Positions 21,280 through 29,920 of a stretch of DNA of 64,000 nt are shown one piece after another. Source of the DNA: Bosea sp. 29B (GTDB lineage: Bacteria; Pseudomonadota; Alphaproteobacteria; Rhizobiales; Beijerinckiaceae). Location: assembly GCF_902506165.1 (NCBI RefSeq), contig NZ_LR733817.1, positions 4,077,937 through 4,141,936 on the forward strand, read 5' to 3'. The stretch's first letter is position 1, and each line of letters opens with the position of its first letter. A program made the translations under genes and the position numbers. The notes beneath the pieces are model-generated. The model was not told the origin of the DNA, searched no databases, and saw nothing but the letters and a program-made list of their open reading frames with translations.

Positions 21280-22326
21280 ATGACCAAGACGCTGTTCGGC
21301 ACGCTCGATGATGGCACGCCGATCCACGAGGCCGTGCTCCGCTCTCCCGCTGGCGCCGAGGCGCGGGTGATGGAATGGGGGGCGGTGCTGCGCGATCTCG
21401 TCGTGCCGCTGCCGAATGGCGGGCGCCAGCGCGTCGTGCTCGGCTTCCCCGACTTCGCCGACTACCCCAGGCATTCCCCGCATATGGGCGCGATCGCCGG
21501 CCGCTTCGCCAACCGCATCGGCGGCGGCCGTTTCGCACTCGATGGCACCGAGTACCAGACACCGCTCAACGAACACGGTCGGAACTCGCTGCATGGCGGT
21601 GGCCAGGGTTTTGGCAAGCGGCCCTGGACGCTGGTGCATCATGACGATGCGAGCGCGACATTGGCGCTGGTCTCGCCCGCCGACGATGCCGGTTATCCCG
21701 GCAGGCTCGATGTCCTCTGCCGCTACAGCCTCATCGGGGCTGCGACCTTGCGGATCGAGCTCACTGCGACGACCGACGCGCCGACGATCGTCAATCTGGC
21801 GCATCACTCCTATTTCCGCCTCGACGACGGCCCGGACATTCTCGATCACGAGTTCGAGGTCCGCGCCAACCTGATCACGCCGGTCGATGCCGACCTGATC
21901 CCGGACGGCTCGGTCGCCCCGGTGGCGGGCACGCCCTTCGATTTCCGAAAGAGCCGGCCGATCCGCTTCGCCAATCCGGACGGCTCGCGCTTCTGGTATG
22001 ATCACAACTACCTGCTGCGCCGGGATCGCCGCGAGCAGGCGGCAGCGACGGGGCTCGAAATCGCCCATGCCGCGACCTTGCGCTCGCGCCGCTCGGGCCT
22101 TGCCATGGAGGTCTGGACCACCGAGCCGGCGCTGCAGGTCTATGACGGCTTCAAGCTCGATACGCCGGTCGCGGGGCTGGATGGCGTCCGCTACGGCGCT
22201 TGCGCCGGCATCGCGCTCGAGCCGCAGCATGTGCCGGATTCGCCCAATCTCCCGCATTTCCCCTCGACGGTGCTGCGCCCCGGCGAAGTCTATCGCCAGA
22301 TCAGCGAATTCAGGTTCGGAGCGTAA
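21280..22326 (+). CDS. galM: aldose 1-epimerase (mutarotase)
   Basis: A 348-residue galactose-mutarotase-fold enzyme that interconverts alpha and beta anomers of aldoses. Substrate and catalytic residues are visible: His105 in NSLHGG, His176 in LAHHSYFRL (family NxxNHSYFNL), and the catalytic base Glu314 in GIALEPQHVPDSPN. It lies five bases before a PfkB-type sugar kinase, so the pair probably processes one imported sugar. The precise sugar is not determined by the sequence. Confidence 0.93.
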   Translation: MTKTLFGTLDDGTPIHEAVLRSPAGAEARVMEWGAVLRDLVVPLPNGGRQRVVLGFPDFADYPRHSPHMGAIAGRFANRIGGGRFALDGTEYQTPLNEHGRNSLHGGGQGFGKRPWTLVHHDDASATLALVSPADDAGYPGRLDVLCRYSLIGAATLRIELTATTDAPTIVNLAHHSYFRLDDGPDILDHEFEVRANLITPVDADLIPDGSVAPVAGTPFDFRKSRPIRFANPDGSRFWYDHNYLLRRDRREQAAATGLEIAHAATLRSRRSGLAMEVWTTEPALQVYDGFKLDTPVAGLDGVRYGACAGIALEPQHVPDSPNLPHFPSTVLRPGEVYRQISEFRFGA

Positions 22327-22331
22327 GTCGT

Positions 22332-23225
22332 ATGGCCGGTGTCTTCTGTCTCGGTATCGCGACGCTCGACTATGTCTACAGCGTCGAGCGCGTGCCCCAT
22401 CCCGGCGAGAAGGATCGGGCCCGCGATCTCGTCGTCACCGGCGGCGGCTGCGCCGGCAGCGGCTCGGCCGCGATCGGCCGGCTCGGCGGCAAGGCCTGGC
22501 TGGCGACGCGGCTGGGCGACGATGCTGTCGGCGACACCATCGTCGGACAATTGCAGCAGGACGGCGTCGACACCTCGCTCTCGCCGCGTTTCCCGGGCCT
22601 GCGCTCGCCGGTCTCCTCGATCCTGATCGACGCCCAGGGCGAGCGCATGGTCGTCTCCTATACCGACCCCAAGACGCCGCTCTCGCCTGACTGGCTGCCG
22701 GACGCGCTGCCTGATGGTTGCGACGGCGTGCTGGTCGATACGCGCTGGGGCGAAGGCTCGCTTGCGGCACTGCAACTCGCCCGCAAGGCCGGCGTGCCTG
22801 GCGTGATCGACGGCGATCGCCAGCCGACCCATCCGGAGATGGTCACCACCGCCAGCCACGTCGCCTTCAGCGAGAAGGCGCTGAGCGAGATCTCGGGCGG
22901 ACAGGAGCCGCGGGCGGCGCTGGAAGTGCTGGCGCGCGATGCGAGGAACTGGCTCGCGGTGACGCTCGGCCCGCGCGGCGTACTGTTCATGGAGAATGGC
23001 GGCATCGCCCATCTGCCGGCCTTCCCGATCGAGGCGGTCGACACGCTCGGCGCCGGCGATGTCTGGCATGGCGCCTTCGCGCTGGCGCTGGCCGAGGGGC
23101 AGGGGGAGCGCCAGGCGGTGCGCTTCGCCTCGGCGGTGGCGGCGATCAAGTGCACCCGCTTCGGTGGTCGGGCGGGCACGCCGACGCGCGGGGAAGTCGA
23201 GCGCTTCCTGGTGGCGCATCCCTGA
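22332..23225 (+). CDS. PfkB-family sugar kinase
   Basis: A 297-residue ribokinase-like kinase. The N-terminal GIATLDYVY and the glycine-rich VTGGGCAGSGSAAIGRLG segment match the substrate-binding lobe; the C-terminal signature DTLGAGDVWHGAF contains the catalytic Asp243. The ATG five bases after galM is chosen, because the longer in-frame extension lies inside galM. Resemblance to sulfofructose kinase/ribokinase types is possible, but the substrate cannot be fixed. Confidence 0.9.
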   Translation: MAGVFCLGIATLDYVYSVERVPHPGEKDRARDLVVTGGGCAGSGSAAIGRLGGKAWLATRLGDDAVGDTIVGQLQQDGVDTSLSPRFPGLRSPVSSILIDAQGERMVVSYTDPKTPLSPDWLPDALPDGCDGVLVDTRWGEGSLAALQLARKAGVPGVIDGDRQPTHPEMVTTASHVAFSEKALSEISGGQEPRAALEVLARDARNWLAVTLGPRGVLFMENGGIAHLPAFPIEAVDTLGAGDVWHGAFALALAEGQGERQAVRFASAVAAIKCTRFGGRAGTPTRGEVERFLVAHP

Positions 23226-23349
23226 GGGGGCCTCAACTCAATCGCTGCTGTCGTCGATGCGTCAGTGCCGCGTCGCGCCCTCGTCACGCTGCTCGGGCAT
23301 GTGATCGGCTGTGCGCTCCCGCGCACCCGATCAATCTGAGGAGAGCGTC

Positions 23350-23697
23350 ATGCTGGCGATCCAGGGACTGAAATGCGTCTATGATACCGGCTCCCGCGGC
23401 TGGGCGATCGAGCTCGCGCTGAAGGGCGAGGGCGAGGAAGCCGTGCGCCGCTTCGATGTCGACGGCCCCGAGGATGCCGAGATGCTGATCGAGGCTTTCG
23501 ACGAGTCGACCGCGAGCAGCTTCGACCCGGCGACGGGCGAGATCGTCTTCGCCTATGAATACGCCAGCCTCGACGACGAAGACGAGGATGAGGACGAGGC
23601 GGAGAGCGACGACGAGGAAGAAGACGAGGACGCCGAAACCGCCGAGGACGACGAAGACGAAGTCGCCGAAGACGAGGGCGAGAAGGTCAAGGCCTGA
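23350..23697 (+). CDS. small protein with a long acidic C-terminal tail
   Basis: A 115-residue protein, family not recognised. Residues 1-72 form a compact alpha/beta region (LKCVYDTGSRGWAIELALKG, MLIEAFDESTASSF). From about residue 75 to the end nearly every residue is Asp or Glu, with a final KVKA. Such tails serve as disordered, cation-binding or protein-binding extensions in other proteins; here the role is unknown. The ATG preceded by GAGGAGAG is the start. The high-scoring reverse-strand frame here is only the poly-acid tail read backwards as serine. Confidence 0.75.
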   Translation: MLAIQGLKCVYDTGSRGWAIELALKGEGEEAVRRFDVDGPEDAEMLIEAFDESTASSFDPATGEIVFAYEYASLDDEDEDEDEAESDDEEEDEDAETAEDDEDEVAEDEGEKVKA

Positions 23698-23946
23698 GGC
23701 GGAGGCCGCGCGAGACCATCGCGCGCGGCGCCACGCCCAGTCATCCCGAAGCCGCCGCGCCGGTCCGCGACCTCATGGGCAAGGGCGCGCGGCGGCAATG
23801 CTTGCCCCCGACAGATGATGACGAGGTGGCCCGCAACGACGTATTTGCGACGCGATCCTGTTCCAGCGTAACGATGCGTTGCTGCTGGTCCTTATCTCCG
23901 CAGGTGCCGGCCGCCGCACAATCGAACGATCCCAGGCCAGGCCGCG

Positions 23947-24792
23947 ATGCAAGACGACGTTGTGTTCCCGTCTCTCCCGACGCACGAGACAGGCAAGCTC
24001 AAGCGCGGTGTCTGCGCCATCAGCGGCGTCGAGCTCAGCCGCAAGAACCTGATTGCGCTCGGGACGCTGCGCCCCTCGCTGGTCGAGCATATCCGGCGCG
24101 ACTTTCCTGATCTCGACGACAACAGCCTGATCAGCCTCAAGGAGCTGGCGCGTTACCGCACCCGCTATGTCGAGGAGATCCTGCGCGAGGAGCATGGCGA
24201 GTACACCGATCTCGACCGCGAGGTCGCCGAGAGCATCGCCCGGCAGGACACGATCGCCGAGAATATCGAAGACGATTTCGAGGAGCATCGCACGCTCGGC
24301 GAGCGCCTTTCGGACGGGCTCGCCAGCTTTGGTGGCTCATGGGCCTTCCTGATCAGCTTCGGCGTCGTGCTGGCGATCTGGATGCTGGTCAATGTCGTTG
24401 CCGGGACGGGCGCTTTCGACCCTTACCCGTTCATCCTGCTCAATCTCGTGCTGTCCTGCATCGCCGCCATCCAGGCGCCGATCATCATGATGAGCCAGAA
24501 GCGGCAGGAGGCAAAGGACCGGCTGCGCTCCTTCAACGACTACCAGGTCAACCTCAAGGCCGAGCTCGAGGTCAGGCACCTGCACGAGAAGATCGACCAT
24601 CTGATCACGCGGCAATGGCAGCGCCTCGCCGAGATCCAGCAGGTCCAGCTCGAACTGCTGCAGGAGGCGCAAGTGCCGCGCCGCAAGCCGAAGCGCCGCA
24701 AGAAGCCGGCCACGAAGAGGAAGGTGGTCGCCACCGCGGGGGAGGCGGCGGCGGATGCCGGCGAGCCCGCGAACGGGCACTCCGATGCGTGA
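23947..24792 (+). CDS. DUF1003 membrane protein
   Basis: A 281-residue protein of the DUF1003 family, function unknown. The N-terminal part has a cysteine-containing segment (KRGVCAISGVELSRKNL). Two adjacent membrane helices (about 135-158 and 165-185, GSWAFLISFGVVLAIWMLVN and PFILLNLVLSCIAAIQAPII) are followed by the family signature MMSQKRQEAKDR and a cytoplasmic coiled coil ending in a Lys/Arg-rich stretch (RRKPKRRKKPATKRK) that could bind nucleic acid or lipid. Confidence 0.88.
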   Translation: MQDDVVFPSLPTHETGKLKRGVCAISGVELSRKNLIALGTLRPSLVEHIRRDFPDLDDNSLISLKELARYRTRYVEEILREEHGEYTDLDREVAESIARQDTIAENIEDDFEEHRTLGERLSDGLASFGGSWAFLISFGVVLAIWMLVNVVAGTGAFDPYPFILLNLVLSCIAAIQAPIIMMSQKRQEAKDRLRSFNDYQVNLKAELEVRHLHEKIDHLITRQWQRLAEIQQVQLELLQEAQVPRRKPKRRKKPATKRKVVATAGEAAADAGEPANGHSDA

Positions 24793-24951
24793 CGACGATT
24801 GCGCCTTGCGGGATCAGATCGCGCTGGTGACGCATGCGGTCGCCTCCGCGCGCAATGCCTACCTACTTTGAGCGACACAGTCGATTGTGTGGCTAGCTTC
24901 GCAGGTACCAAGAGACGATACTGCGGGGGGCCCTTTTCTCGGGGAAGCGTC

Positions 24952-25425
24952 ATGATCCCGATCAAGGGCTTGTACGAGAGCCACCTCACGGTGTCTGACC
25001 TTTCGCGATCGATCGCGTTCTATCGGGACGTCGTCGGCCTCGAACTGGCCCATACGGTTCCAGCGCGCAACGCTGCCTTCTTCTGGGTCGGCGGGCGTGA
25101 CAGATCGATGCTCGGACTCTGGTCGATTCAGAGTTCCCCGCTGCGGTTGAGACTCCACATCGCCTTCCACACGGGTCTGGAGGACGTGGAGCAATCGATC
25201 CAGGAACTCCGTTCGAAAGGTATCGTGCCTCGCGATGGTGGCGGCGGTCCCGAAATTGACGAGCCGGTGGTCTTCCCTTGGATGCCCGCGGCGAGTGTCT
25301 ATTTCGATGATCCCGACGGCCATTCGTTGGAATACATCGCGATCCTGCCAGGCAAGGCGCGGCCTGATATGTCTGGGACGGTTAAGCTCTCCGAGTGGCG
25401 GACGCTGGATACGGCTGCCGAGTAG
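24952..25425 (+). CDS. VOC-family (glyoxalase/bleomycin-resistance-like) protein
   Basis: A 157-residue vicinal-oxygen-chelate protein with paired beta-alpha-beta-beta-beta modules: GLYESHLTVSDLSRSIAFYRD gives the first metal histidine, LRLRLHIAFHTGLEDV the second, and FDDPDGHSLEYIAIL the terminal glutamate. The closest known types are FosA/FosB-like and dioxygenase-like VOC proteins. Codon choice looks slightly less GC-biased than the neighbours. No partner gene identifies the substrate. The GTG-started extension upstream reads through non-coding sequence. Confidence 0.85.
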   Translation: MIPIKGLYESHLTVSDLSRSIAFYRDVVGLELAHTVPARNAAFFWVGGRDRSMLGLWSIQSSPLRLRLHIAFHTGLEDVEQSIQELRSKGIVPRDGGGGPEIDEPVVFPWMPAASVYFDDPDGHSLEYIAILPGKARPDMSGTVKLSEWRTLDTAAE

Positions 25426-25467
25426 GGCGCGCAGCGTTACTTCCTGTTCTGAGCGTCGGCGTCGACG

Positions 25468-25493
25468 GGAACATCGTCTGCTACCTCTACGTT
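25468..25493 (+). promoter_or_regulatory. EcfG-type (general stress) promoter
   Basis: GGAAC, a 17-base spacer, then CGTT. This is the alphaproteobacterial EcfG consensus (GGAAC-N16/17-CGTT). It is placed 29 bases before the start of the small lysine-rich protein and has no other gene to serve. Confidence 0.6.
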
Positions 25494-25521
25494 CCCTTCC
25501 ATCGCAGATCGGGAGGGAACC

Positions 25522-25779
25522 ATGGCCAAGCCCAAGACCGCAGGCCCCAAGGGCCAGCAGCCAGAAGCACTCGCGACCTTTGCCGCCAGCGCCCGCAATG
25601 ACGGCAAGAAGCCGAAGGAGATCGGCCTGGAAGCCACCGAGGCGACTAAGCCGTTGAAGACATCCCCTGAAAAGAAGCAGGACGCGGCGACGAAGGTCCT
25701 GCGCGAAGGCGTGCTCGGCAGGGATCAGGGCGCCGACGAGGCGATCGACAAGCTGCCGGACCGGACCCGCCGGCGGTGA
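25522..25779 (+). CDS. small lysine-rich hydrophilic protein, probably stress-induced
   Basis: An 85-residue protein with no hydrophobic segment, rich in Lys, Ala, Glu and Asp (MAKPKTAGPKG, ETKPLKTSPEKKQD-like stretches). It is probably intrinsically disordered. It starts with ATG after GGGAGGGAACC and is preceded by a good EcfG-type promoter. Small hydrophilic proteins of this kind are common in general stress regulons of rhizobia, but I do not recognise a family. Confidence 0.75.
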   Translation: MAKPKTAGPKGQQPEALATFAASARNDGKKPKEIGLEATEATKPLKTSPEKKQDAATKVLREGVLGRDQGADEAIDKLPDRTRRR

Positions 25780-25870
25780 GCCTGGGGTTGCTCTGCGTTC
25801 AATATTGACACCTGCCTGGGCTCTCTTTCTTGTAGACGGCTAACGAAATTGGCCGTCCAGGGAGGTTGCC

Positions 25871-26899
25871 TTGTTCCGTCTGTCTTATGCCGCTGTGCTC
25901 GCTGGCACGGCTTTCGCTGCCTTTGCGACGCCTGCCGCCGCCCAGGGGCAGGTCACCGTCTACTGCTCGATCCTCGAGGAGCAGTGCCGCGAGGGTGCCT
26001 CGATCTTCGAGAAGGCGACCGGCATCAAGGTCCAGATGGTCCGCAAGTCGACCGGCGAAGTCTATGCGCAGGTCAAGGCGGAAGCGACCAATCCGCGCGG
26101 CGACGTCTGGTGGGGCGGGCCGGGCGAACCGCATCTGCAGGCCGCCGACGAGGGCCTGCTCGACGAGTACAAGTCACCCAAGCTGGCGGAGCTGCATGAC
26201 TGGGCCAGGCGCCATGCCGAGCAGTCGAAGTTCCGCACCTCGGGCATCTATCTCGGCGTGCTCGGCATCGGCTACAATCTCGAGACCCTGAAGGGCAAGA
26301 AGCTGGCCGAGCCGAAATGCTGGGCCGACCTGCTCGACCCCAAGTACAGGGACGAGGTCCAGATCGCCGATCCCAGCTCGTCCGGGACGGCCTATGTCTT
26401 TCTCGCCACCACCGCCCAGCGCCTCGGCGAGGACAAGGGCTTCGACTTCCTCAAGAGCCTGCACAAGAACATCAGCCAGTACACCAAGTCGGGCATCGCC
26501 CCGGTCAAGGCGACGGCGCTCGGCGAGACGGCGGTCGGCATCGCCTTCATGCACGACATGCTGACGCAGAAGCTGCAGGGTGCCCCGATCGGCATCGTCG
26601 CCCCTTGCGAGGGCACTGGCTACGAGACCGGCTCGGTCTCGGTGATCAAGGGCGGCAAGAATCCGGAGGCGGCACGCAAGTTCGTCGATTTCACGCTCTC
26701 GCCGGAGGCTCAGGACATCAACGCCAAGCTCAAGATCAACTCGATCCCGTCGAACAAGAATTCCAAGCTCTCGCCCGATGCGCCGAAATTCGAAGAGATC
26801 AAGCTGATCGACTACGACACCCCGCGCTGGGGCAGCCCGGCCGAGCGCTCGCGCCTCCTGAAGAAGTTCGACGACGAGGTAAAGTCGCTGCCGCGCTGA
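25871..26899 (+). CDS. orphan ABC transporter solute-binding protein (iron/phosphonate type)
   Basis: A 342-residue periplasmic binding protein. It has a signal peptide ending AAAQ and opens VTVYCSILEEQC, like FbpA/AfuA and 2-aminoethylphosphonate binding proteins (cluster D). KSTGEVYAQVKAEATNPRGDVWWGG is the corresponding hinge region in two parts. It begins with TTG placed six bases after GGAGG. No permease or ATPase adjoins it, so it must work with components encoded elsewhere or act as a sensor. It ends at a strong hairpin shared with the converging gene. Confidence 0.87.
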   Translation: MFRLSYAAVLAGTAFAAFATPAAAQGQVTVYCSILEEQCREGASIFEKATGIKVQMVRKSTGEVYAQVKAEATNPRGDVWWGGPGEPHLQAADEGLLDEYKSPKLAELHDWARRHAEQSKFRTSGIYLGVLGIGYNLETLKGKKLAEPKCWADLLDPKYRDEVQIADPSSSGTAYVFLATTAQRLGEDKGFDFLKSLHKNISQYTKSGIAPVKATALGETAVGIAFMHDMLTQKLQGAPIGIVAPCEGTGYETGSVSVIKGGKNPEAARKFVDFTLSPEAQDINAKLKINSIPSNKNSKLSPDAPKFEEIKLIDYDTPRWGSPAERSRLLKKFDDEVKSLPR

Positions 26900-26907
26900 G
26901 GATGGCT

Positions 26908-26947
26908 GCGTTTAGTAGCACTGGCCTGAGCCAGTGCTACTAAACGC
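26908..26947. terminator. perfect bidirectional hairpin between convergent genes
   Basis: An 18-base-pair perfect stem (GCGTTTAGTAGCACTGGC and its complement) with a four-base loop CTGA. The A/T-rich outer arm gives short T runs on both strands. It sits eight bases beyond the stop of the left gene and 18 bases before the stop of the right one, so it can end both transcripts. Confidence 0.75.
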
Positions 26948-26965
26948 CTCAAGCGATGGAGGTCG

Positions 26966-28015
26966 TTATCGTACCGGCGGCGCGTATTGCAGGCCGCCCT
27001 GCGTCCACAGCCGGTTCATCCCGCGCGGCAGGTTGAGCGGCGACTTGGCGCCGAGATGCCGGTCGAAGCTCTCGCCGTAATTGCCGACCGCCTTGACGAT
27101 GCGCACCACCCAGTCGTTGGAGAGGCCGAGGCTCTCGCCGAACTTGCCCTCAGCTCCGAGCAGGCGCTTGATCTCGGGATTGGCCGACTTCACCATCCCC
27201 TCGACATTGGCCTGCGTGATACCGAACTCCTCGGCGTTCAGCATGGCGTAGACGGTCCAGCGCACGATATCGAACCAGGCGTCGTCGCCCTGGCGGACCC
27301 AGGGGCCGAGCGGCTCCTTCGAGATCATCTCGGGCAACAGGTCGTGCTCGGCCGGGGCCTTGAGCTTCATCCGGTTCGCGGCTAGCTGCGACAGGTCGGT
27401 GGTGTAGGCGTCGCAGCGCCCAGCCTCATAGGCCTGGATGGTCTCGTCGAGACCGGCATAGGCGATGACCTCGTATTTCATGCCGTGATTGCGGAAATAA
27501 TCGGCGAGGTTGAGCTCGGTCGTCGTGCCCTGCGCGACGCAGATCGAGGCGCCGTTCAGCGCCTTGAGATCCTTCACGCCCGCGCTCTTGCGCACGAGGA
27601 AGCCCTGGCCGTCGAAATAGTTGATCGCGGTGAAGTTGAGGCCGAAGCCGGCGTCGCGGCCGAGCGTCCAGGTGGTGGTGCGCGAGAGCACGTCGATCTC
27701 GCCGCTCTGCAGCACGGTCAGCCGGTCCTTCGAGGCGAGCGAGATGTATTTCGCCTTCTCCTGGTCGTTGAAGATCGCCGCGGCCAGCGCCCGGCAGAGA
27801 TCGGTGTCGAAGCCGCGCCATTGCCCCTGCGCATCCGGCAGCGAGAAGCCGGCGACGCCCTGGCTGGTGCCGCAGATCAGATGGCCGCGCTGCTTGATCC
27901 GCTCCAGCGTCGTCTGGGCCTGGGCGGCAATCGGAAGCACCGTCACGAGGCAGAGGCCGGCGAGGAACTTGCCGAAATTGCGGGCGCGGCGTGCTGAAAT
28001 TCTAAGCATAGTCAT
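26966..28015 (-). CDS. general L-amino-acid ABC transporter binding protein, AapJ-like
   Basis: A 349-residue periplasmic protein with a signal peptide ending AAQAQ. The mature part opens TLERIKQRGHLICGTSQGVAGF in two recognisable blocks, then WRGFDTDLCRALAAAIF and VLQSGEIDVLSRTTTWTLGRD; these are hallmarks of AapJ/BztA, which bind many L-amino acids. The aapQMP partners are absent here, so this is an extra, orphan copy. It converges on the previous binding protein at the hairpin. Confidence 0.9.
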   Translation of the reverse strand: MTMLRISARRARNFGKFLAGLCLVTVLPIAAQAQTTLERIKQRGHLICGTSQGVAGFSLPDAQGQWRGFDTDLCRALAAAIFNDQEKAKYISLASKDRLTVLQSGEIDVLSRTTTWTLGRDAGFGLNFTAINYFDGQGFLVRKSAGVKDLKALNGASICVAQGTTTELNLADYFRNHGMKYEVIAYAGLDETIQAYEAGRCDAYTTDLSQLAANRMKLKAPAEHDLLPEMISKEPLGPWVRQGDDAWFDIVRWTVYAMLNAEEFGITQANVEGMVKSANPEIKRLLGAEGKFGESLGLSNDWVVRIVKAVGNYGESFDRHLGAKSPLNLPRGMNRLWTQGGLQYAPPVR

Positions 28016-28168
28016 CCCCTGATTATTGGTCGCGCGATCTAACAGGCTCGCAGGCAGGCGGGCCAGATGTATTTATGCGGCTAATCGATTGGCGGCTGCA
28101 TCCTGCTGCATCCAGGTGTCGGTCTCCAGCGTATTCTGTGCGTGCGCAACTGCGGAGCTCCGTCCAGC

Positions 28169-28477
28169 ATGTCCGATCCCGTCCTCGTCATCGCCCGGGC
28201 CAGGGTCATACTCGCCGAGCGCGACCGCTTCATTGCCGCGGCACGCGACTGCATTGCGGCAACGCGTCGCGAGCAGGGGTGCCTCGGCTACGACATCTGC
28301 GAAAGCCTCACCGATCCCGGCTTTTTTCTCAGCGTCGAGAGCTGGGAGAAGCGCACTGACGTCGACCGGCATATGCAGCAGGCCCATCTCCAGGCCTTCC
28401 TCGCCATCGCCGGGACTTGCGTCAGCGCCGCTCCGGTGATCGAAGTGGTGGAACCGCGATCGGTCGATCGCCTCTGA
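28169..28477 (+). CDS. antibiotic-biosynthesis-monooxygenase (ABM) domain protein
   Basis: A 102-residue dimeric ferredoxin-like fold protein. VLVIARARVILAERDRFIAAAR, the central CLGYDICESLTDPGFFLSVESWE and the HMQQAHLQAFL helix are characteristic of ABM-domain quinol monooxygenases (YgiN-like). I chose ATG; an upstream GTG adds nine residues. It lies 23 bases before the UreE-like gene and may be cotranscribed with it. The substrate is unknown. Confidence 0.85.
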   Translation: MSDPVLVIARARVILAERDRFIAAARDCIAATRREQGCLGYDICESLTDPGFFLSVESWEKRTDVDRHMQQAHLQAFLAIAGTCVSAAPVIEVVEPRSVDRL

Positions 28478-28500
28478 TCCATCACGCCACGGGTTTTTCC

Positions 28501-29142
28501 ATGCAGCGCGCCATCTCCGTCGTCCGCAAGGCCGCGGTCAAGCAGGACCGGGTCGTCGAGACCCTCACCCTCGATCATCACGGCCGCAACGCCCGCCATG
28601 CCGCGCTCAAGGGCGATGGCGGACAGGAGATTGTGCTCGACCTCGACAAGCCAACCGCGCTGAACGACGGCGATGCCGTCAAGCTGGAAGATGGTTCGCT
28701 GGTCTTGATCAAGGCTGCGTCGCAGAAGCTGATCGCGATCACCGCCGAGAACCCGCTGCGGCTGACGCGCCTCGCCTGGCACCTCGGCGGGCATCATGTC
28801 GCGGCGGAGGTCACGGCCGATGCGATCTATGTCGAGCATGATCCCGCTCTGGCCGAGCTGGTTCGCGGCCAGGGCTGCGCGATGAGCGAGGTCGAGCGGC
28901 CGTTCCAGCCCGAGCCCGAAGTCCACCATCATGAGCATGGCGACGCCTGCGGCCACGACCATGGCCATTCCCATGCTGGCCACGACCACGATCATGGCCA
29001 CGAGCACCATCATACGCATGAGCATGGCGCGTCCTGCGGCTGCGGCCATGATCACCACCACCATGACGACCATGGCCACAAGCATGACCATGGCCATCAC
29101 GGTCACGAGCACGGCCACAAAGGTCACAAGCACGACCACTGA
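28501..29142 (+). CDS. ureE: urease accessory protein UreE with long His-rich tail
   Basis: A 213-residue nickel metallochaperone. Residues 1-75 are the UreE N-terminal domain. The C-terminal metal-binding fold shows WHLGGHHVAAEV where canonical UreE has HLGNRH, then YVEHDPALAEL and RPFQPE. The last 73 residues (from about 141) contain 34 histidines and three cysteines, an unusually long nickel store. No urease structural genes or ureDFG lie in the window; HupE/UreJ is encoded 0.8 kb downstream. It could load urease encoded elsewhere, or buffer nickel. Confidence 0.93.
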   Translation: MQRAISVVRKAAVKQDRVVETLTLDHHGRNARHAALKGDGGQEIVLDLDKPTALNDGDAVKLEDGSLVLIKAASQKLIAITAENPLRLTRLAWHLGGHHVAAEVTADAIYVEHDPALAELVRGQGCAMSEVERPFQPEPEVHHHEHGDACGHDHGHSHAGHDHDHGHEHHHTHEHGASCGCGHDHHHHDDHGHKHDHGHHGHEHGHKGHKHDH

Positions 29143-29234
29143 GTCCTGCAGCGCGGGCGGACGGAAATCATGGCGCTCCAAGGTCTCGACGGCCGTGCCT
29201 TCTGGTTGGAACTCGCCCCACGACCGGTCCGCTC

Positions 29235-29672
29235 GTGATCTTGGCCATCGCCACCGTGCTGACACTGCTCTTGGCCGCGATAGGCGGCCTGCACGCCTAT
29301 TGGGGCAGCGGTGGCCGCTGGCCTGCGGCGAGCGAGGATGAACTGATCGCGACCGTTATCGGCAATGCGAGGGCGCGACGCATGCCGTCGCCGGGCTTGT
29401 GCCGGGTCGTCGCGTTGGCCATTGCTCTCGCGGCGATCTGGCCGCTGCTTCTGACAATGCAGACCGGCACGGCGGCCATACGCCCGTTCATCCTCCTTGC
29501 TGGTGTCGCGATCATGGCGGTGTTTTTATTGCGCGGCATCGCCGGCTATCTCCCGGCCTGGCAGCGGCTACATCCGCGCGAACCCTTCGCCAGCAATGAT
29601 CGGCGCTATTATTCGCCGCTCTGCCTGCTGGTCGCCGCGGGCTATGTGATTCTGCTCCTGCAGGGACCTTGA
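29235..29672 (+). CDS. DUF3995 integral membrane protein
   Basis: A 145-residue protein with four predicted membrane segments (about 2-22, 57-76, 83-102, 127-143). The sequences GGLHAYWGSGGRWPA and YYSPLCLLVAAGY fit the DUF3995 family, which has no known function. It starts with GTG, 92 bases after ureE on the same strand. A role in metal handling is suggested only by position. Confidence 0.75.
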   Translation: MILAIATVLTLLLAAIGGLHAYWGSGGRWPAASEDELIATVIGNARARRMPSPGLCRVVALAIALAAIWPLLLTMQTGTAAIRPFILLAGVAIMAVFLLRGIAGYLPAWQRLHPREPFASNDRRYYSPLCLLVAAGYVILLLQGP

Positions 29673-29920
29673 GCGATGCACGTCTCCGTCGTAGTCCGCA
29701 GCTGTGGGCAGCGGCGGCCGGCTCCGACTTGCCTGTCATCGACAGGGCCGATCTCGTTCCATACCGGCGCGGATCTTGCTTCGAAGGATCGGGAATTCGG
29801 AGACCATGTGCGGCAAACGCCATGACGCCTTCAGCAACAGGCGAGTGGGAAAGTCGTTGCAATGGTTTTTGATTTCATCGAGACCGCCGGTGGTCCGAAG
29901 GCGCCGGCCCTGAGCTGAGG
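29673..29920. other. 248-base non-coding gap before hupE
   Basis: No convincing reading frame, terminator or riboswitch core was found here. I looked for a cobalamin box and for NikR-like or Zur-like palindromes and saw none that stood out. It most likely holds the hupE promoter. Confidence 0.4.
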
